From Oscillospiraceae bacterium (GTDB lineage Bacteria > Bacillota > Clostridia > Oscillospirales > CAG-382): DNA of 64,000 nt. The position numbers were made by a program, and so were the translations under genes. The stretch lies in the NCBI GenBank assembly GCA_015063885.1, contig SVTH01000003.1, positions 143,377-207,376 on the forward strand. Reading direction: 5' to 3'. Below the pieces are notes generated by a model. That model had not been told where the DNA came from and did no database searches. It worked only from the letters and a program-made list of their open reading frames with translations. Shown piece after piece: positions 8,402-16,738 of the stretch. Position 1 is the stretch's first letter. The number at the start of each line of letters is the position of its first letter.

Positions 8402-9148
8402 TTACTTCGCGGTGAATTCGGAAACGAATGCCCAACCGGGAGTCTGCATGACCACCTTCACGTAACGACCGGTGACGTCGCACTCGATGGTTGCGGGAGC
8501 GTTTGCAACGGTCTCGTCGGTGGTGGGAACCACGGAGCCTACGGAATACCAGTTCTCGCCGTCCTCGGAAACCAGGAACTCAACGTTGGTGGGAGCGGCG
8601 ATACCGCTGCCAAGGAACACGCTGCCGGTGTAGAGGGTCAGCTCGGAAAGCTGGTAGCTCTGCTCCAGGTCAACGATGAACCAGCCGCCGTTGTTCTCAG
8701 CGTAGTCGGGGCAGTTCTTATGGAAGCCCATCCAAGCAGCATCGGTGTACGCGGCGTCGTCAGCGGGGAGAACACCGTCGGTAAGGTCGTTGCCTTCATC
8801 GGGGTATGCGATGTTGACATCGGGATTCCAGCCGTACTCTACGTCTGCGCCGCCCTGGCGGTACAGCAGAGAACGGGTGTAGGTCTTGCCCTCAGCAACG
8901 TTAGCACCCTCGGTGGAAACCGCGTCGGGGTTCTTCACGTATTCGGGCTCTTTGGACTCTTCTTCGGAGGACTCGGGAGCTTCTTCGGAGGACTCAGCCT
9001 CGGAGGAGGTAGCGGGTGCTTCGGAAGAAGTAGCGGGTGCCTGGGAAGACACTTCGGGAGCGGAAGAGGTCTCTTCCTCGCCGCAGGAGGCCAGCAGGCA
9101 GCAGGTAGCTACCAGCAGAAGGGCCAGCAAAAGGGAAATCTTTCTCAT
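8402..9148 (-). CDS. Lipoprotein with Ser/Glu/Ala-rich linker and F5/8 type C (discoidin-like) domain
   Basis: 248 residues. A lipoprotein signal peptide ends in the lipobox LLASC (Cys22), so the mature protein should be anchored to the outer face of the membrane. Residues 23-75 are a low-complexity linker of SSE, APATSSE and EES repeats. Residues from about 85 form a beta-sandwich with discoidin features: DVEYGWNPDVNIAYPDEGND, LTDGVLP, GGWFIVDLEQSYQLSELTLY, VEFLVSEDGENWYSVG and the end VTGRYVKVVM. Such domains commonly bind carbohydrate. It is a tandem paralogue of the gene at 9291-10046, and their ribosome-binding regions are almost identical in DNA, so the pair arose by a local duplication. 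No enzyme domain is attached, so a binding role is the most that can be inferred. Confidence 0.8.
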   Translation of the reverse strand: MRKISLLLALLLVATCCLLASCGEEETSSAPEVSSQAPATSSEAPATSSEAESSEEAPESSEEESKEPEYVKNPDAVSTEGANVAEGKTYTRSLLYRQGGADVEYGWNPDVNIAYPDEGNDLTDGVLPADDAAYTDAAWMGFHKNCPDYAENNGGWFIVDLEQSYQLSELTLYTGSVFLGSGIAAPTNVEFLVSEDGENWYSVGSVVPTTDETVANAPATIECDVTGRYVKVVMQTPGWAFVSEFTAK

Positions 9149-9190
9149 GATTTTCTTTCCTTTTCTTGTGTTTTTATTTTTGTTTAGCCC

Positions 9191-9219
9191 ATTCTATCAC
9201 ACTTTTTTCCTTTTGGCAA
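9191..9219 (-). promoter_or_regulatory. Promoter of lipoprotein gene 8402-9148
   Basis: Minus strand TTGCCA (9214-9219), 17-base spacer, TAGAAT (9191-9196). Confidence 0.65.
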
Positions 9220-9232
9220 GGGTTTCTTGACA

Positions 9233-9261
9233 AAAAACAAGAGACCGATGAAGGTCTCTTG
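9233..9261 (-). terminator. Terminator of lipoprotein gene 9291-10046
   Basis: Minus strand CAAGAGACC-TTCATC-GGTCTCTTG followed by TTTTTTG. Confidence 0.85.
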
Positions 9262-9290
9262 CTCTTTGTGTGTTTTTTTGATGGGAGAAA

Positions 9291-10046
9291 TTACTTAATT
9301 TCGATCTCGCCCATGAAGCCCCAGGTGTGGGAGATCACGCGGATCTCAACGTAACGGCCGGTAACGTCCATCTCTGCAGTCAGAGCGTGAACGGCGTTGT
9401 CCTCCAGGCCTTCCAGGTCGCTCATCATGGAAATGGTAGCGGCGGAGTACCAGTTCTCGTTATCCTCGGAAACCAGGATCTCGATGGTGTGGGGGCAGGT
9501 GATGCCGGGGCCGGTTTCTTTCAGGGAGTGAATGGTCACTTCGCTGATCTCGTAGCTCTGGCCCAGGTCGAACTGAACGTAAGCATAGCCGCGCTCGGTC
9601 TGAGCGGGAGTGCTCTGGTTGAAGGCCATCCAGCCTGCTTCCTGATAGCCGGCTGCGGGGATCTGACCGTCGGTCAGCTCAAAGTTTTCGTCGGGGTAAG
9701 AGGGAGCTGCATTTTCGTCCCAGCCCCAGCCTGCGTCAGCGCCGCCCATGCGGAACTGCTCGGAGATGACGTACTCCTTGCCTGCGGCAACGTTAGCGCC
9801 CTCGGTGGGGATAGCGTCGGGGTTCTTCTCGTACTCGGGCTCGGTGGAAACTTCTTCGGAGGACTCGGGAGCTTCCTCGGAGGACTCAACCTCAGCCTCG
9901 GAGGAGGTAGCGGGAGCTTCGGAGGAAGTAGCGGGTGCCTGGGAAGACACTTCGGGAGCGGAAGAGGTCTCTTCCTCACCGCAGGAAGCCAGCATGCAGC
10001 AGGTAGCAACCATCAGCAGTGCCAGCAGAAGGGAAATCTTTCTCAT
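9291..10046 (-). CDS. Discoidin-domain lipoprotein, tandem paralogue
   Basis: 251 residues from the ATG at 10046 (a 27-residue upward extension lacks a ribosome-binding site, whereas AAAGGAAAG lies before 10046). Lipobox MLASC, then a linker of SSE/APATSSE units nearly identical to the neighbouring gene, then a discoidin-like beta-sandwich (GGADAGWGWDENAAPSYPDE, LTDGQIP, YVQFDLGQSYEISEVTIHSL, IEILVSEDNENWYSAA, VTGRYVEIRV). The first 20 residues and the linker are far more alike between the two paralogues than the binding domains, which suggests the domains have diverged for different ligands. It has its own promoter and terminator, so the two copies can be expressed independently. Confidence 0.8.
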   Translation of the reverse strand: MRKISLLLALLMVATCCMLASCGEEETSSAPEVSSQAPATSSEAPATSSEAEVESSEEAPESSEEVSTEPEYEKNPDAIPTEGANVAAGKEYVISEQFRMGGADAGWGWDENAAPSYPDENFELTDGQIPAAGYQEAGWMAFNQSTPAQTERGYAYVQFDLGQSYEISEVTIHSLKETGPGITCPHTIEILVSEDNENWYSAATISMMSDLEGLEDNAVHALTAEMDVTGRYVEIRVISHTWGFMGEIEIK

Positions 10047-10098
10047 GATTTTCTTTCCTTTTCTTGTTTTTATTTTTGTACTTTCAGGTACAAATGGC

Positions 10099-10127
10099 AT
10101 TATACCACACTTGAAACGGAAAAGCAA
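10099..10127 (-). promoter_or_regulatory. Promoter of lipoprotein gene 9291-10046, with a downstream dyad
   Basis: Minus strand TTGCTT (10122-10127), 17-base spacer, TATAAT (10099-10104). An inverted repeat TTTGTAC-TTTCAG-GTACAAA at 10075-10094 lies just downstream of the start of transcription and may be an operator. Confidence 0.7.
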
Positions 10128-10156
10128 GTCTTTTCCGAAATTTTACCCCTTCCCCC

Positions 10157-11107
10157 TTACGGAAACAAGATCCCGATCAAGTCTTCGATCTCTTCCCTTG
10201 TGGAGACGGCGTTGATCTTTTCCCTAAACTTTGCGCTTCCCACGCCGCCGCGGCAATATTTGGAAAGGTGCTTCCGCATTTCCAGCAAGGCCTTGGTGCC
10301 TCGGTCTGCCTCCAACAGGCGGATCTGACGGCGGATCACCTCACGGATCTCGGCGTTGTCCGGGGGCGTATAGGGCAAGCCCTCGAAGTGACAGATCAGC
10401 TCACGGAAGAGCCAGGGTCTGCCGTAGCACCCTCTCCCCACCATGATGCCGTCGCACCCGGTGGTTTCCAGCATATCCAAAGCACTGGCCACGGAATCGA
10501 TATCCCCGTTGCCGATGACGGGAACGGAAAGAGCCTGCTTCACCTTGGCAATAAACCCTCTGTCCGCAAGTCCGCTGTAAAGCTGTTCCCTGGTTCTGCC
10601 GTGGACGAATACCGCGGAGGCGCCTCCCGCCTCGCAGGCCTTGGCAACCTCTATCCCGTTGATATGGGCGTCGTCCAGCCCCTTGCGGATCTTGGCGGTG
10701 ACGGGCACGGACACGGCTTTTGTCACGGCCTTTAAGATGGCCTCGCACAGGGCGGGATCCTTCATCACTCCGCTGCCGTCCCCGTTGTTGTAGATCTTGG
10801 GCATGGGACAGCCGAAGTTGATGTCGATGAAGGCGGGGGAAAATTTCTGCAATTGATACGCCGCTTCCGCCATGGTCTCCGGCTCGTGACCGAAGATCTG
10901 AATGGCGGCGGGACGCTCGTCCTCGTGAAGCATGGCAAGGTTGTCCGTTTTGCGGTCGCCGTACACCACTCCCTTGGAGGAGATCAGCTCGGTACACACG
11001 CATTCCGCCCCGTAGGACACGCAGATGGAGCGGTATGCGTAGTCGGTGATATTGGCCATGGGGGCAAGAAAAATGCCGTGCTTGATTTCAAAGTTTCCGA
11101 TATTCAT
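10157..11107 (-). CDS. dusB: tRNA-dihydrouridine synthase
   Basis: 316 residues. FMN-dependent TIM barrel that reduces uridine to dihydrouridine in tRNA. Diagnostic features are the start GIFLAPMANITDYAYRSIC, the catalytic-Cys motif DINFGCPMPKI, KIRKGLDD, VHGRTREQLYSG, IGNGDI and MVGRGCYGRPWLF, with a C-terminal helical tRNA-binding part. Length matches bacterial DusB. It starts 11 bases after the recG stop, so the two are an operon. Confidence 0.93.
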   Translation of the reverse strand: MNIGNFEIKHGIFLAPMANITDYAYRSICVSYGAECVCTELISSKGVVYGDRKTDNLAMLHEDERPAAIQIFGHEPETMAEAAYQLQKFSPAFIDINFGCPMPKIYNNGDGSGVMKDPALCEAILKAVTKAVSVPVTAKIRKGLDDAHINGIEVAKACEAGGASAVFVHGRTREQLYSGLADRGFIAKVKQALSVPVIGNGDIDSVASALDMLETTGCDGIMVGRGCYGRPWLFRELICHFEGLPYTPPDNAEIREVIRRQIRLLEADRGTKALLEMRKHLSKYCRGGVGSAKFREKINAVSTREEIEDLIGILFP

Positions 11108-11118
11108 ATCTCTTCATA

Positions 11119-13173
11119 TCAGTTTAAGGTCTTTCCGCTCCCCGCCTGCTTCACCATGCGGATCGCTTGCTTGTTCAGTACCGTATAGGTTGCGTCCCCG
11201 ATCTCGGGCAGGATCCGCTCCATGGCGTTCCCCGTCTCCTCGATGAGGGGCATATCCGTCAGGGAGGCGGTGCGAAGCACCAATTCCCCGCTTTGTTTTT
11301 CTCCGAAGAAGTCTCCCGGACCCCGCTGTTCCAGGTCCGCCTTGGCGATGAAAAAGCCGTCGGAGGATTCCTTCATCACGTTCAGACGCTCGCAGGGCTT
11401 GCCGCTCCCGTTCACCAGCACGCAGAAGGATTTCCGCGTGCCTCTGCCCACCCGTCCTCTCAGCTGGTGGAGCTGGGAAAGGCCGAAGCACTCTGCGTTC
11501 TCGATAAGCATCACGTTGGCGTTGGGCACGTCCACCCCCACCTCGATGACGGTGGTGGAAACCAGCACCTTGGTTCTCCCTGCGGCAAAGTCCTCCATGG
11601 CCTGTGCCTTTTGGGCGGGAGACTGCTTGCCGTGGATCAGCCCCATGGGGATCCCCGCAAAGGCGCCGCATTGGAGCTCGCGGAAATAGCTTTCCGCCGC
11701 CTTTTTGGGCGATTTTTCCTCCGCCAGGGCGTTTTCCTCCACCAGGGGGCAGATGATATAGGCTTGCCCTCCCTGAGAGAGCTGCCGCAGGATGGAGCCG
11801 TAGATGCCCTTGCGGTCCCTGGGGGTGAGCACTAAGGTATCAATGGTCTGTCTGCCGGGGGGAAGCTCGTCCAGGACGGTGACGTCCAGGTCGCCGTACA
11901 GGATGAGAGACAGGGATCTTGGAATGGGGGTGGCGGACATGACCAGCATGTGGGCCCGCTTGCCCCCGCTCTGCTCGCTTTTTTCCAACAGGGCGGCCCG
12001 TTGCCGCACCCCGAAGCGGTGCTGTTCATCGGTGACAACCAAGCCCAGCTTGGCAAAGGAGACGTCCTCCTGCAAAACGGCGTGGGTGCCCACCAAAACT
12101 TGTATCTCTCCCGCGGCAAGGCGTTCCTTGACCATGGTCTTTTGCATCTTCGTCATGCCCCCCGTCAGCAAGGCGGTGGTGATTCCCAAAGGCTCCAGGT
12201 AGGAGGCGATCTTTTCCCCGTGCTGGGTGGCAAGGATCTCCGTAGGCGCCAACAGGACGGCCTGCATCCCGTTCTTGGCACAAAGCTCCAAGGCCGCCGC
12301 GGCCACCACGGTCTTACCGCTGCCCACGTCTCCCTGCACCAGGCGGGTCATGGGAACCTCTTTTGCCAGATCCTCGGTGATCCTGCGGATGGCCTTTTCC
12401 TGGGCTCCCGTAGGCTTGAAGGGGAGGCGCTTCAGCAATTCGCTTTCCATGGGTACCATGGGAACTGCCGCCGCCCCTTCCTTGGCGTGGCGCATCTTCC
12501 GAAGGGCCAAACGGAACACCAACAGCTCACGGAAGGCGGCACTGCGCTTGGCAGTCTCCAACTCCTCCATACTGCGGGGGCGGTGGAGCCTCAGCAGGGT
12601 CTCCTTGTAGGGGTACAAGCCGTAGGCCTTTTGAAGCGCCTCCGGGAGACATTCCTCCACCCGCTCCAGAGCGGGGAGAGCACTCTCCACCGCAGAGCGG
12701 AAGAGATTCTGATTCAGCCCCTCCCCTAAGGGGTAGACGGGCAAAATATCCGGCAAGGGCTGACCGGGGAATATGGGCTCGATATCGGGAGAGGTGGCCT
12801 CCGCGCCGTAAAGCCCCATTTGGATATGGCCGTAAAGGCGGTAATACCTTCCCGGCTTGATCTTCTGTGCCAGGTAACGTTTTCCGAAAAAGGTGACGGT
12901 GATGGCGGCGGTGTCGTCCTCCGCCTGCATCCGCAACAGCTCGATGCCGGTGTAGGTTCTCCCCACGGTGGGAAGCTTGGTGCATCTCACCACCACGGAA
13001 TACACGTCTCCCCCGGTGCACTCCCGTAAGGGGGTGATCTTCCCCCGGTTCTGGTAGGCTCTGGGGAAGGTCATCAGCAGATCCTCCACCGTGTGGATGC
13101 CCTTGGCGGCGAACAGCTTGGCTTTTGCCTCGCCGATGCCCTTCAGGGCGGTCAACAGGTCGTACAGCTCCAT
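11119..13173 (-). CDS. recG: ATP-dependent DNA helicase RecG
   Basis: 684 residues from the ATG at 13173, which has AAGGAG nine bases upstream; a longer frame to 13242 overlaps the promoter and is discarded. The N-terminal wedge/OB domain contains LKGIGEAKAKLF and later YRLYGHIQ. The helicase core has Walker A GDVGSGKTVVAAAA, LAPTEILATQH, the DEQH box (VVTDEQHRFG), SATPIPRSL and motif VI QLHQLRGRVGRG, then the RecG C-terminal block LEQRGPGDFFGEKQSG. It unwinds branched DNA and regresses stalled forks. Full length and normal order of motifs. Confidence 0.95.
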   Translation of the reverse strand: MELYDLLTALKGIGEAKAKLFAAKGIHTVEDLLMTFPRAYQNRGKITPLRECTGGDVYSVVVRCTKLPTVGRTYTGIELLRMQAEDDTAAITVTFFGKRYLAQKIKPGRYYRLYGHIQMGLYGAEATSPDIEPIFPGQPLPDILPVYPLGEGLNQNLFRSAVESALPALERVEECLPEALQKAYGLYPYKETLLRLHRPRSMEELETAKRSAAFRELLVFRLALRKMRHAKEGAAAVPMVPMESELLKRLPFKPTGAQEKAIRRITEDLAKEVPMTRLVQGDVGSGKTVVAAAALELCAKNGMQAVLLAPTEILATQHGEKIASYLEPLGITTALLTGGMTKMQKTMVKERLAAGEIQVLVGTHAVLQEDVSFAKLGLVVTDEQHRFGVRQRAALLEKSEQSGGKRAHMLVMSATPIPRSLSLILYGDLDVTVLDELPPGRQTIDTLVLTPRDRKGIYGSILRQLSQGGQAYIICPLVEENALAEEKSPKKAAESYFRELQCGAFAGIPMGLIHGKQSPAQKAQAMEDFAAGRTKVLVSTTVIEVGVDVPNANVMLIENAECFGLSQLHQLRGRVGRGTRKSFCVLVNGSGKPCERLNVMKESSDGFFIAKADLEQRGPGDFFGEKQSGELVLRTASLTDMPLIEETGNAMERILPEIGDATYTVLNKQAIRMVKQAGSGKTLN

Positions 13174-13201
13174 GGGGAAACGCTCCTTTCTCGTTTTTTT
13201 C

Positions 13202-13230
13202 AGTATAACACATTTTTTTCGTTTTGTAAA
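13202..13230 (-). promoter_or_regulatory. Promoter of recG-dusB
   Basis: Minus strand TTTACA (13225-13230), 17-base spacer, TATACT (13202-13207). Confidence 0.7.
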
Positions 13231-13232
13231 GC

Positions 13233-13264
13233 AAAAAAACAAGGCACCCTTGCGGATGCCTTGT
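13233..13264 (-). terminator. Terminator of lipoprotein gene 13276-14832
   Basis: Minus strand CAAGGCA-TCCGCAAGGG-TGCCTTG followed by TTTTTTT. Confidence 0.85.
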
Positions 13265-13275
13265 AGGGAAACAAA

Positions 13276-14832
13276 TCAGCCGTTCAGCTCGTAAGCTTCT
13301 ACGTATTCGTCGATCTTATCCTGGATCTTACCCTCGATGCCTTCCAGATGGGAAGCAACGTTGGTGTCGTCGGAGCTCATGAGGCTGGCGAACATGGAGT
13401 TGATGCCGCCGAAGTCGTAGAGAACGCCCAGGTCGTAAACCACGTTGTTGAAGATGTAGTTGTCCAGCATATTCTCGGAGTCGAAGTCCTTGGCGTCTCT
13501 GCCCTTCAGGGTGACCTCGTAGTATGCGGGAGTGATGTGGTTCTTACCGCCTGCTGCCATGAGCTCGATCATGTAAGCGGAGAACTCAGCGTCCTCAACG
13601 TTGGTGGGGATGCAGATACCGTATGCGTAGTAGATGTTTGCGGAGGTGTAGTAGGTATCCTGCTCCTCGGAAGCCTTGGGAGAGGGGATGATACCCATGT
13701 GGCCCGCTACGTCGTAGTTACGCAGCTTCTTAACGGCGGAGAATGCGGAGGGGTAGAACAGGGTACGGTCGTTACCGAAGGCACCCATTGCACCTTCCCA
13801 AACGTTGGGTTCGGGCCAGGTGGGGGTCAGCTTCTGGGTGTTGGCAAACCAGGAGGAATCCTGGAAGGTCTTGAGGACCTTCTCTGCGTAGAGCAAGGAA
13901 GCCTCGGAGCCGAACTGCAGGTAAGGAATGTCGTTCTGATCCTTTGCGATGAGCTTGTTACCGGATGCGATGAAGAAGCCGCCGATACCGTTGGTACCGA
14001 TCATGCCCCAGTGATCCTCAAAGTTCATGCCTGCGATATCGTCGGTCTCGTAGGTCACCTCTCTGCCCATCTCTACCATCAGGTCAAGAGTCCACTTGCC
14101 GTCACGGACGATGTCGTACAGGGAGCCGTATTTCTGAGCGAATACTTCGTTGTAGATGTTCTTGTTGAACAGGATCGCAGAGGAAACGATCTTCTGCATG
14201 ATGGAGATATCACCGGTGGTGAAGTACAGCTTGCCTGCGATGGACAGGTTGCTGTTTGCATCCTGATCCCACCAGGGAGCGTCCAGATGGATGTAATCGG
14301 CAAAATCGTTCAGGTCGTACAGCATGTTCTGCTGTGCCAGGGAAGCGGCCTGACCCATGAAGGGCAGAGCTGCGTCGTAGGTTGCGGTACCGGTGGTAGC
14401 GTCCTGGCTGACGGTGGTAGCAACGTTCTTCACCTGATAAGCGATGATCTCAACGCCGTATTTCTCGGAGATCAGGTCGTTACGAGCCTTGACCGCCTCG
14501 TTGAGAACGGAATCGGTGGTGTCGTACAGATCGGGAGCGATCTCCTCGGAGAAGTAGGTGCCGTCACCCTCTTTGCTGGTAACGCAAACGGTGAAGGTAT
14601 CCTTGTTGAAGTTGAACTCGGGCATGTCCAGGTTCTCAACGGTGTAGTTACCCTTCTCGTCCTGGTACTTGGAGTTTTGAGTACCTTCGCCGCCGGAGGT
14701 GGTGCCGGAGGTGTTGCCGTCGGAAACGGCGGGCGTGCTCTCGGTGCCGCCGGAGGTGTTGTTACAGGAGGCCAGCATGGGGCAGACCAGCAACAGCATC
14801 CCCAACAGGAGAGCAAAAAGTCTTTTTGTCAT
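13276..14832 (-). CDS. Extracellular solute-binding-protein-like lipoprotein
   Basis: 518 residues from the ATG at 14832 (AAAGGAT upstream). Signal peptide with lipobox MLASC, then a Ser/Thr/Gly-rich linker of about 40 residues. The mature domain resembles family-1 extracellular solute-binding proteins: LNEAVKARNDLISEKYGVEI, TATYDAALPFMGQAASLAQQNMLYDL, a Trp-rich DAPWWDQDAN, ILFNKNIYNEVF, and the late YYAYGICIPTNVEDAEFSAYMIELMA. The family normally delivers sugars or peptides to ABC permeases, yet no permease or ATPase gene is nearby. The next gene upstream, 14982-16712, is a clear paralogue. It could serve a transporter elsewhere or act as a sensor. Confidence 0.75.
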   Translation of the reverse strand: MTKRLFALLLGMLLLVCPMLASCNNTSGGTESTPAVSDGNTSGTTSGGEGTQNSKYQDEKGNYTVENLDMPEFNFNKDTFTVCVTSKEGDGTYFSEEIAPDLYDTTDSVLNEAVKARNDLISEKYGVEIIAYQVKNVATTVSQDATTGTATYDAALPFMGQAASLAQQNMLYDLNDFADYIHLDAPWWDQDANSNLSIAGKLYFTTGDISIMQKIVSSAILFNKNIYNEVFAQKYGSLYDIVRDGKWTLDLMVEMGREVTYETDDIAGMNFEDHWGMIGTNGIGGFFIASGNKLIAKDQNDIPYLQFGSEASLLYAEKVLKTFQDSSWFANTQKLTPTWPEPNVWEGAMGAFGNDRTLFYPSAFSAVKKLRNYDVAGHMGIIPSPKASEEQDTYYTSANIYYAYGICIPTNVEDAEFSAYMIELMAAGGKNHITPAYYEVTLKGRDAKDFDSENMLDNYIFNNVVYDLGVLYDFGGINSMFASLMSSDDTNVASHLEGIEGKIQDKIDEYVEAYELNG

Positions 14833-14866
14833 GATAAGATCCTTTCTGACATTTATGGTTGTACAT

Positions 14867-14895
14867 ATCATATCACTTTCCATCTTTCCTGTCAA
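14867..14895 (-). promoter_or_regulatory. Promoter of gene 13276-14832
   Basis: Minus strand TTGACA (14890-14895), 17-base spacer, TATGAT (14867-14872). Confidence 0.75.
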
Positions 14896-14945
14896 TCTGC
14901 GAATAAGCCAAAAACCCGGTCCTTTTTTTGGCAAAATTCACAACA

Positions 14946-14975
14946 AGAAAAGCGCTCCCCAAAAGGAGAGCGCAT
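14946..14975 (-). terminator. Terminator of the 17893-14982 lipoprotein operon
   Basis: Minus strand GCGCTCTCC-TTTT-GGGGAGCGC followed by TTTTC. Confidence 0.8.
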
Positions 14976-14981
14976 ACTGCT

Positions 14982-16712
14982 TCAGGTTCTGTATTGCTGT
15001 TGGTAATCCGCAATGGCGTCGTTGATGGCGGGGATGGCACCGTAGATGCGGGAAGCCACGGTGGTGGTATTCTCGCGGTACATATCGGTGATCAGGGTGC
15101 CTGCACCGCCCATGCCGTGGATCACCCCCAGGTCGTAGGTCATGGAGGAGAAGATGATCTCCAGCATCTCTCTGGAATCCCAGTCGGCGGTATGGGTACT
15201 GCGCAGGAGGCCTTCCTCATACTCGGGAGTGACGGTATTCTTGGAGTAGCAGGCCAACGCCTCGATCATGTAAGCGGAGAACCGTGCGTCCGCAACGTTT
15301 CTGGGGATACAGATGCCGTAGGCGTACTGCCCCATCACGGGAGTGTAATAGGATCTCTGCCCTGCGGAATGCAAGGGCATGGGAAGGATGCCCAGATCCA
15401 CCTTTTCTCCCTTACGCAGGGAGGTCACGGATGCCAGGGTATCCACGTAGAACAGGGCTCGGCCGGCTTCAAAGACCTCTTTTCCCGTCTTCCAAACGTC
15501 CTCTACCTGACCCTCCAGGGTCTCAACCACCAGAAGAGTGTCGCTCTTGCCCTGCAGGGTCTGAAGCACCTTCAGCACGGTGGTCAGAGAGGTGGCGTCT
15601 CCCAGGGTGACCTTGGGAATGCCGACGGCGTCGGTGGTGAGCACCTGTTTGCCGGAGGCTATGTAATGGTAAAGGGCGTTATCGTAGGAGCCAACCACAC
15701 CCCAGGTGTCGGTATAGCCCATGCCGGGAACGCCGTCGATGTCTGCGGAAAGGAGCTTACCCTTCTCGTACATGGTGTCCAGGGTCCACTTCTTCTCCCG
15801 CACCAGGGCGTAGAAATCCGTTTCCAGATCGGAAGCCAGGGTCTTATTGAAGAGCACGGCGGCAGAAGCCTTTTTATGGGAGAAGGTCACGTCGCCCACG
15901 GCGAAATACTGCTTGCCCTCAAAGCCCAAAGCGGAATTGGCGTCCTGCTCCCACCAGGGGGCCTGAAGATGGATGAGATCCGCAAAATCCTTCAGATTGA
16001 ACAGCAGCTGCTCCTGCCCCAGGACGATGGCGTCCTTCAGGAAGGGCATTGCCGCATCATACTCTGCGGTCTCTGCCATACAATCGTTCAGCAGAGTCAT
16101 CAGAACGTCGTCCACCCGGTAAGCCTGCACCTGTACACCGTAATCCCGCAGAAGGTCGTTGTTGCGGAGCTTGACGTAGGTCTCGATACGGGTGCCGTAT
16201 ACCCCGGAGGCGATCTCCTCGGAGTAATAGGTCTTTTGGAGATTGTCGTTGTAGACGCACACGGTGAACAGGGTGTCGGGGAACGTAAAGGCAGGCATCT
16301 GCAATTCGTTCAGGGTATAATTCCCCTCGTCATCCCGATAAGGATCGGTATCCACGGGAGGCAGGGACTCCTCTTCGGAGGAGGTGTCTTCGGAGGATTC
16401 TTCCTCGGAGCTTTCCGCCTCGGAGGATGCTTCCTCGGAGCTTTCATCTTCGGAGGGCTCTTCCTCGGAGGATTCATCTTCGGAAGACTCCTCTTCGGAG
16501 CTCTCGGAAGGCAATTCGATGTTGCTGATCACCTTGGAGGACTCTTCCTCGGAGGACGCCTCGGACGAGGCTTCCGAGGAGGTCTCCGCCGAGCTCTCGC
16601 GGGAAGACGCTTCCCCGGAGGAGGTCTCCTCTTCCCCGCCGCAGGCAGAAAGGGCGAGGCAAAGAAGCATCAGCAAGGAAAGCAACAGTATTAAGATCCG
16701 TTTGGTGGACAT
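14982..16712 (-). CDS. Solute-binding-protein-like lipoprotein with long Ser/Glu linker (paralogue of 13276-14832)
   Basis: 576 residues from the ATG at 16712 preceded by AGAGGGA. Lipobox LSAC, then an exceptionally long low-complexity linker of SSEEES/SSEDES type (about residues 28-125) encoded by repeating TCC/TCG-GAG-GAA codons. The mature domain shares order and motifs with the downstream paralogue: FTVCVYNDNLQKTYYSEEIASGVYGT, EYDAAMPFLKDAIVLGQEQLLFNL, LQAPWWEQDANSALGF, AVLFNKTLASDLE, GQYAYGICIPRNVADARFSAYMIEALA. It follows the Ig-like lipoprotein gene by 26 bases and ends at a terminator, so these two form an operon. No ABC transporter subunits accompany it. Confidence 0.75.
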   Translation of the reverse strand: MSTKRILILLLSLLMLLCLALSACGGEEETSSGEASSRESSAETSSEASSEASSEEESSKVISNIELPSESSEEESSEDESSEEEPSEDESSEEASSEAESSEEESSEDTSSEEESLPPVDTDPYRDDEGNYTLNELQMPAFTFPDTLFTVCVYNDNLQKTYYSEEIASGVYGTRIETYVKLRNNDLLRDYGVQVQAYRVDDVLMTLLNDCMAETAEYDAAMPFLKDAIVLGQEQLLFNLKDFADLIHLQAPWWEQDANSALGFEGKQYFAVGDVTFSHKKASAAVLFNKTLASDLETDFYALVREKKWTLDTMYEKGKLLSADIDGVPGMGYTDTWGVVGSYDNALYHYIASGKQVLTTDAVGIPKVTLGDATSLTTVLKVLQTLQGKSDTLLVVETLEGQVEDVWKTGKEVFEAGRALFYVDTLASVTSLRKGEKVDLGILPMPLHSAGQRSYYTPVMGQYAYGICIPRNVADARFSAYMIEALACYSKNTVTPEYEEGLLRSTHTADWDSREMLEIIFSSMTYDLGVIHGMGGAGTLITDMYRENTTTVASRIYGAIPAINDAIADYQQQYRT

Positions 16713-16738
16713 AAAAATCCCTCTTCTCTGCTGTAGGT

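Noticed and set aside
13348..16694. Long plus-strand open frames opposite the two binding-protein-like lipoproteins
   Set aside because: The minus-strand genes have lipoboxes and ribosome-binding sites; the plus frames have neither.
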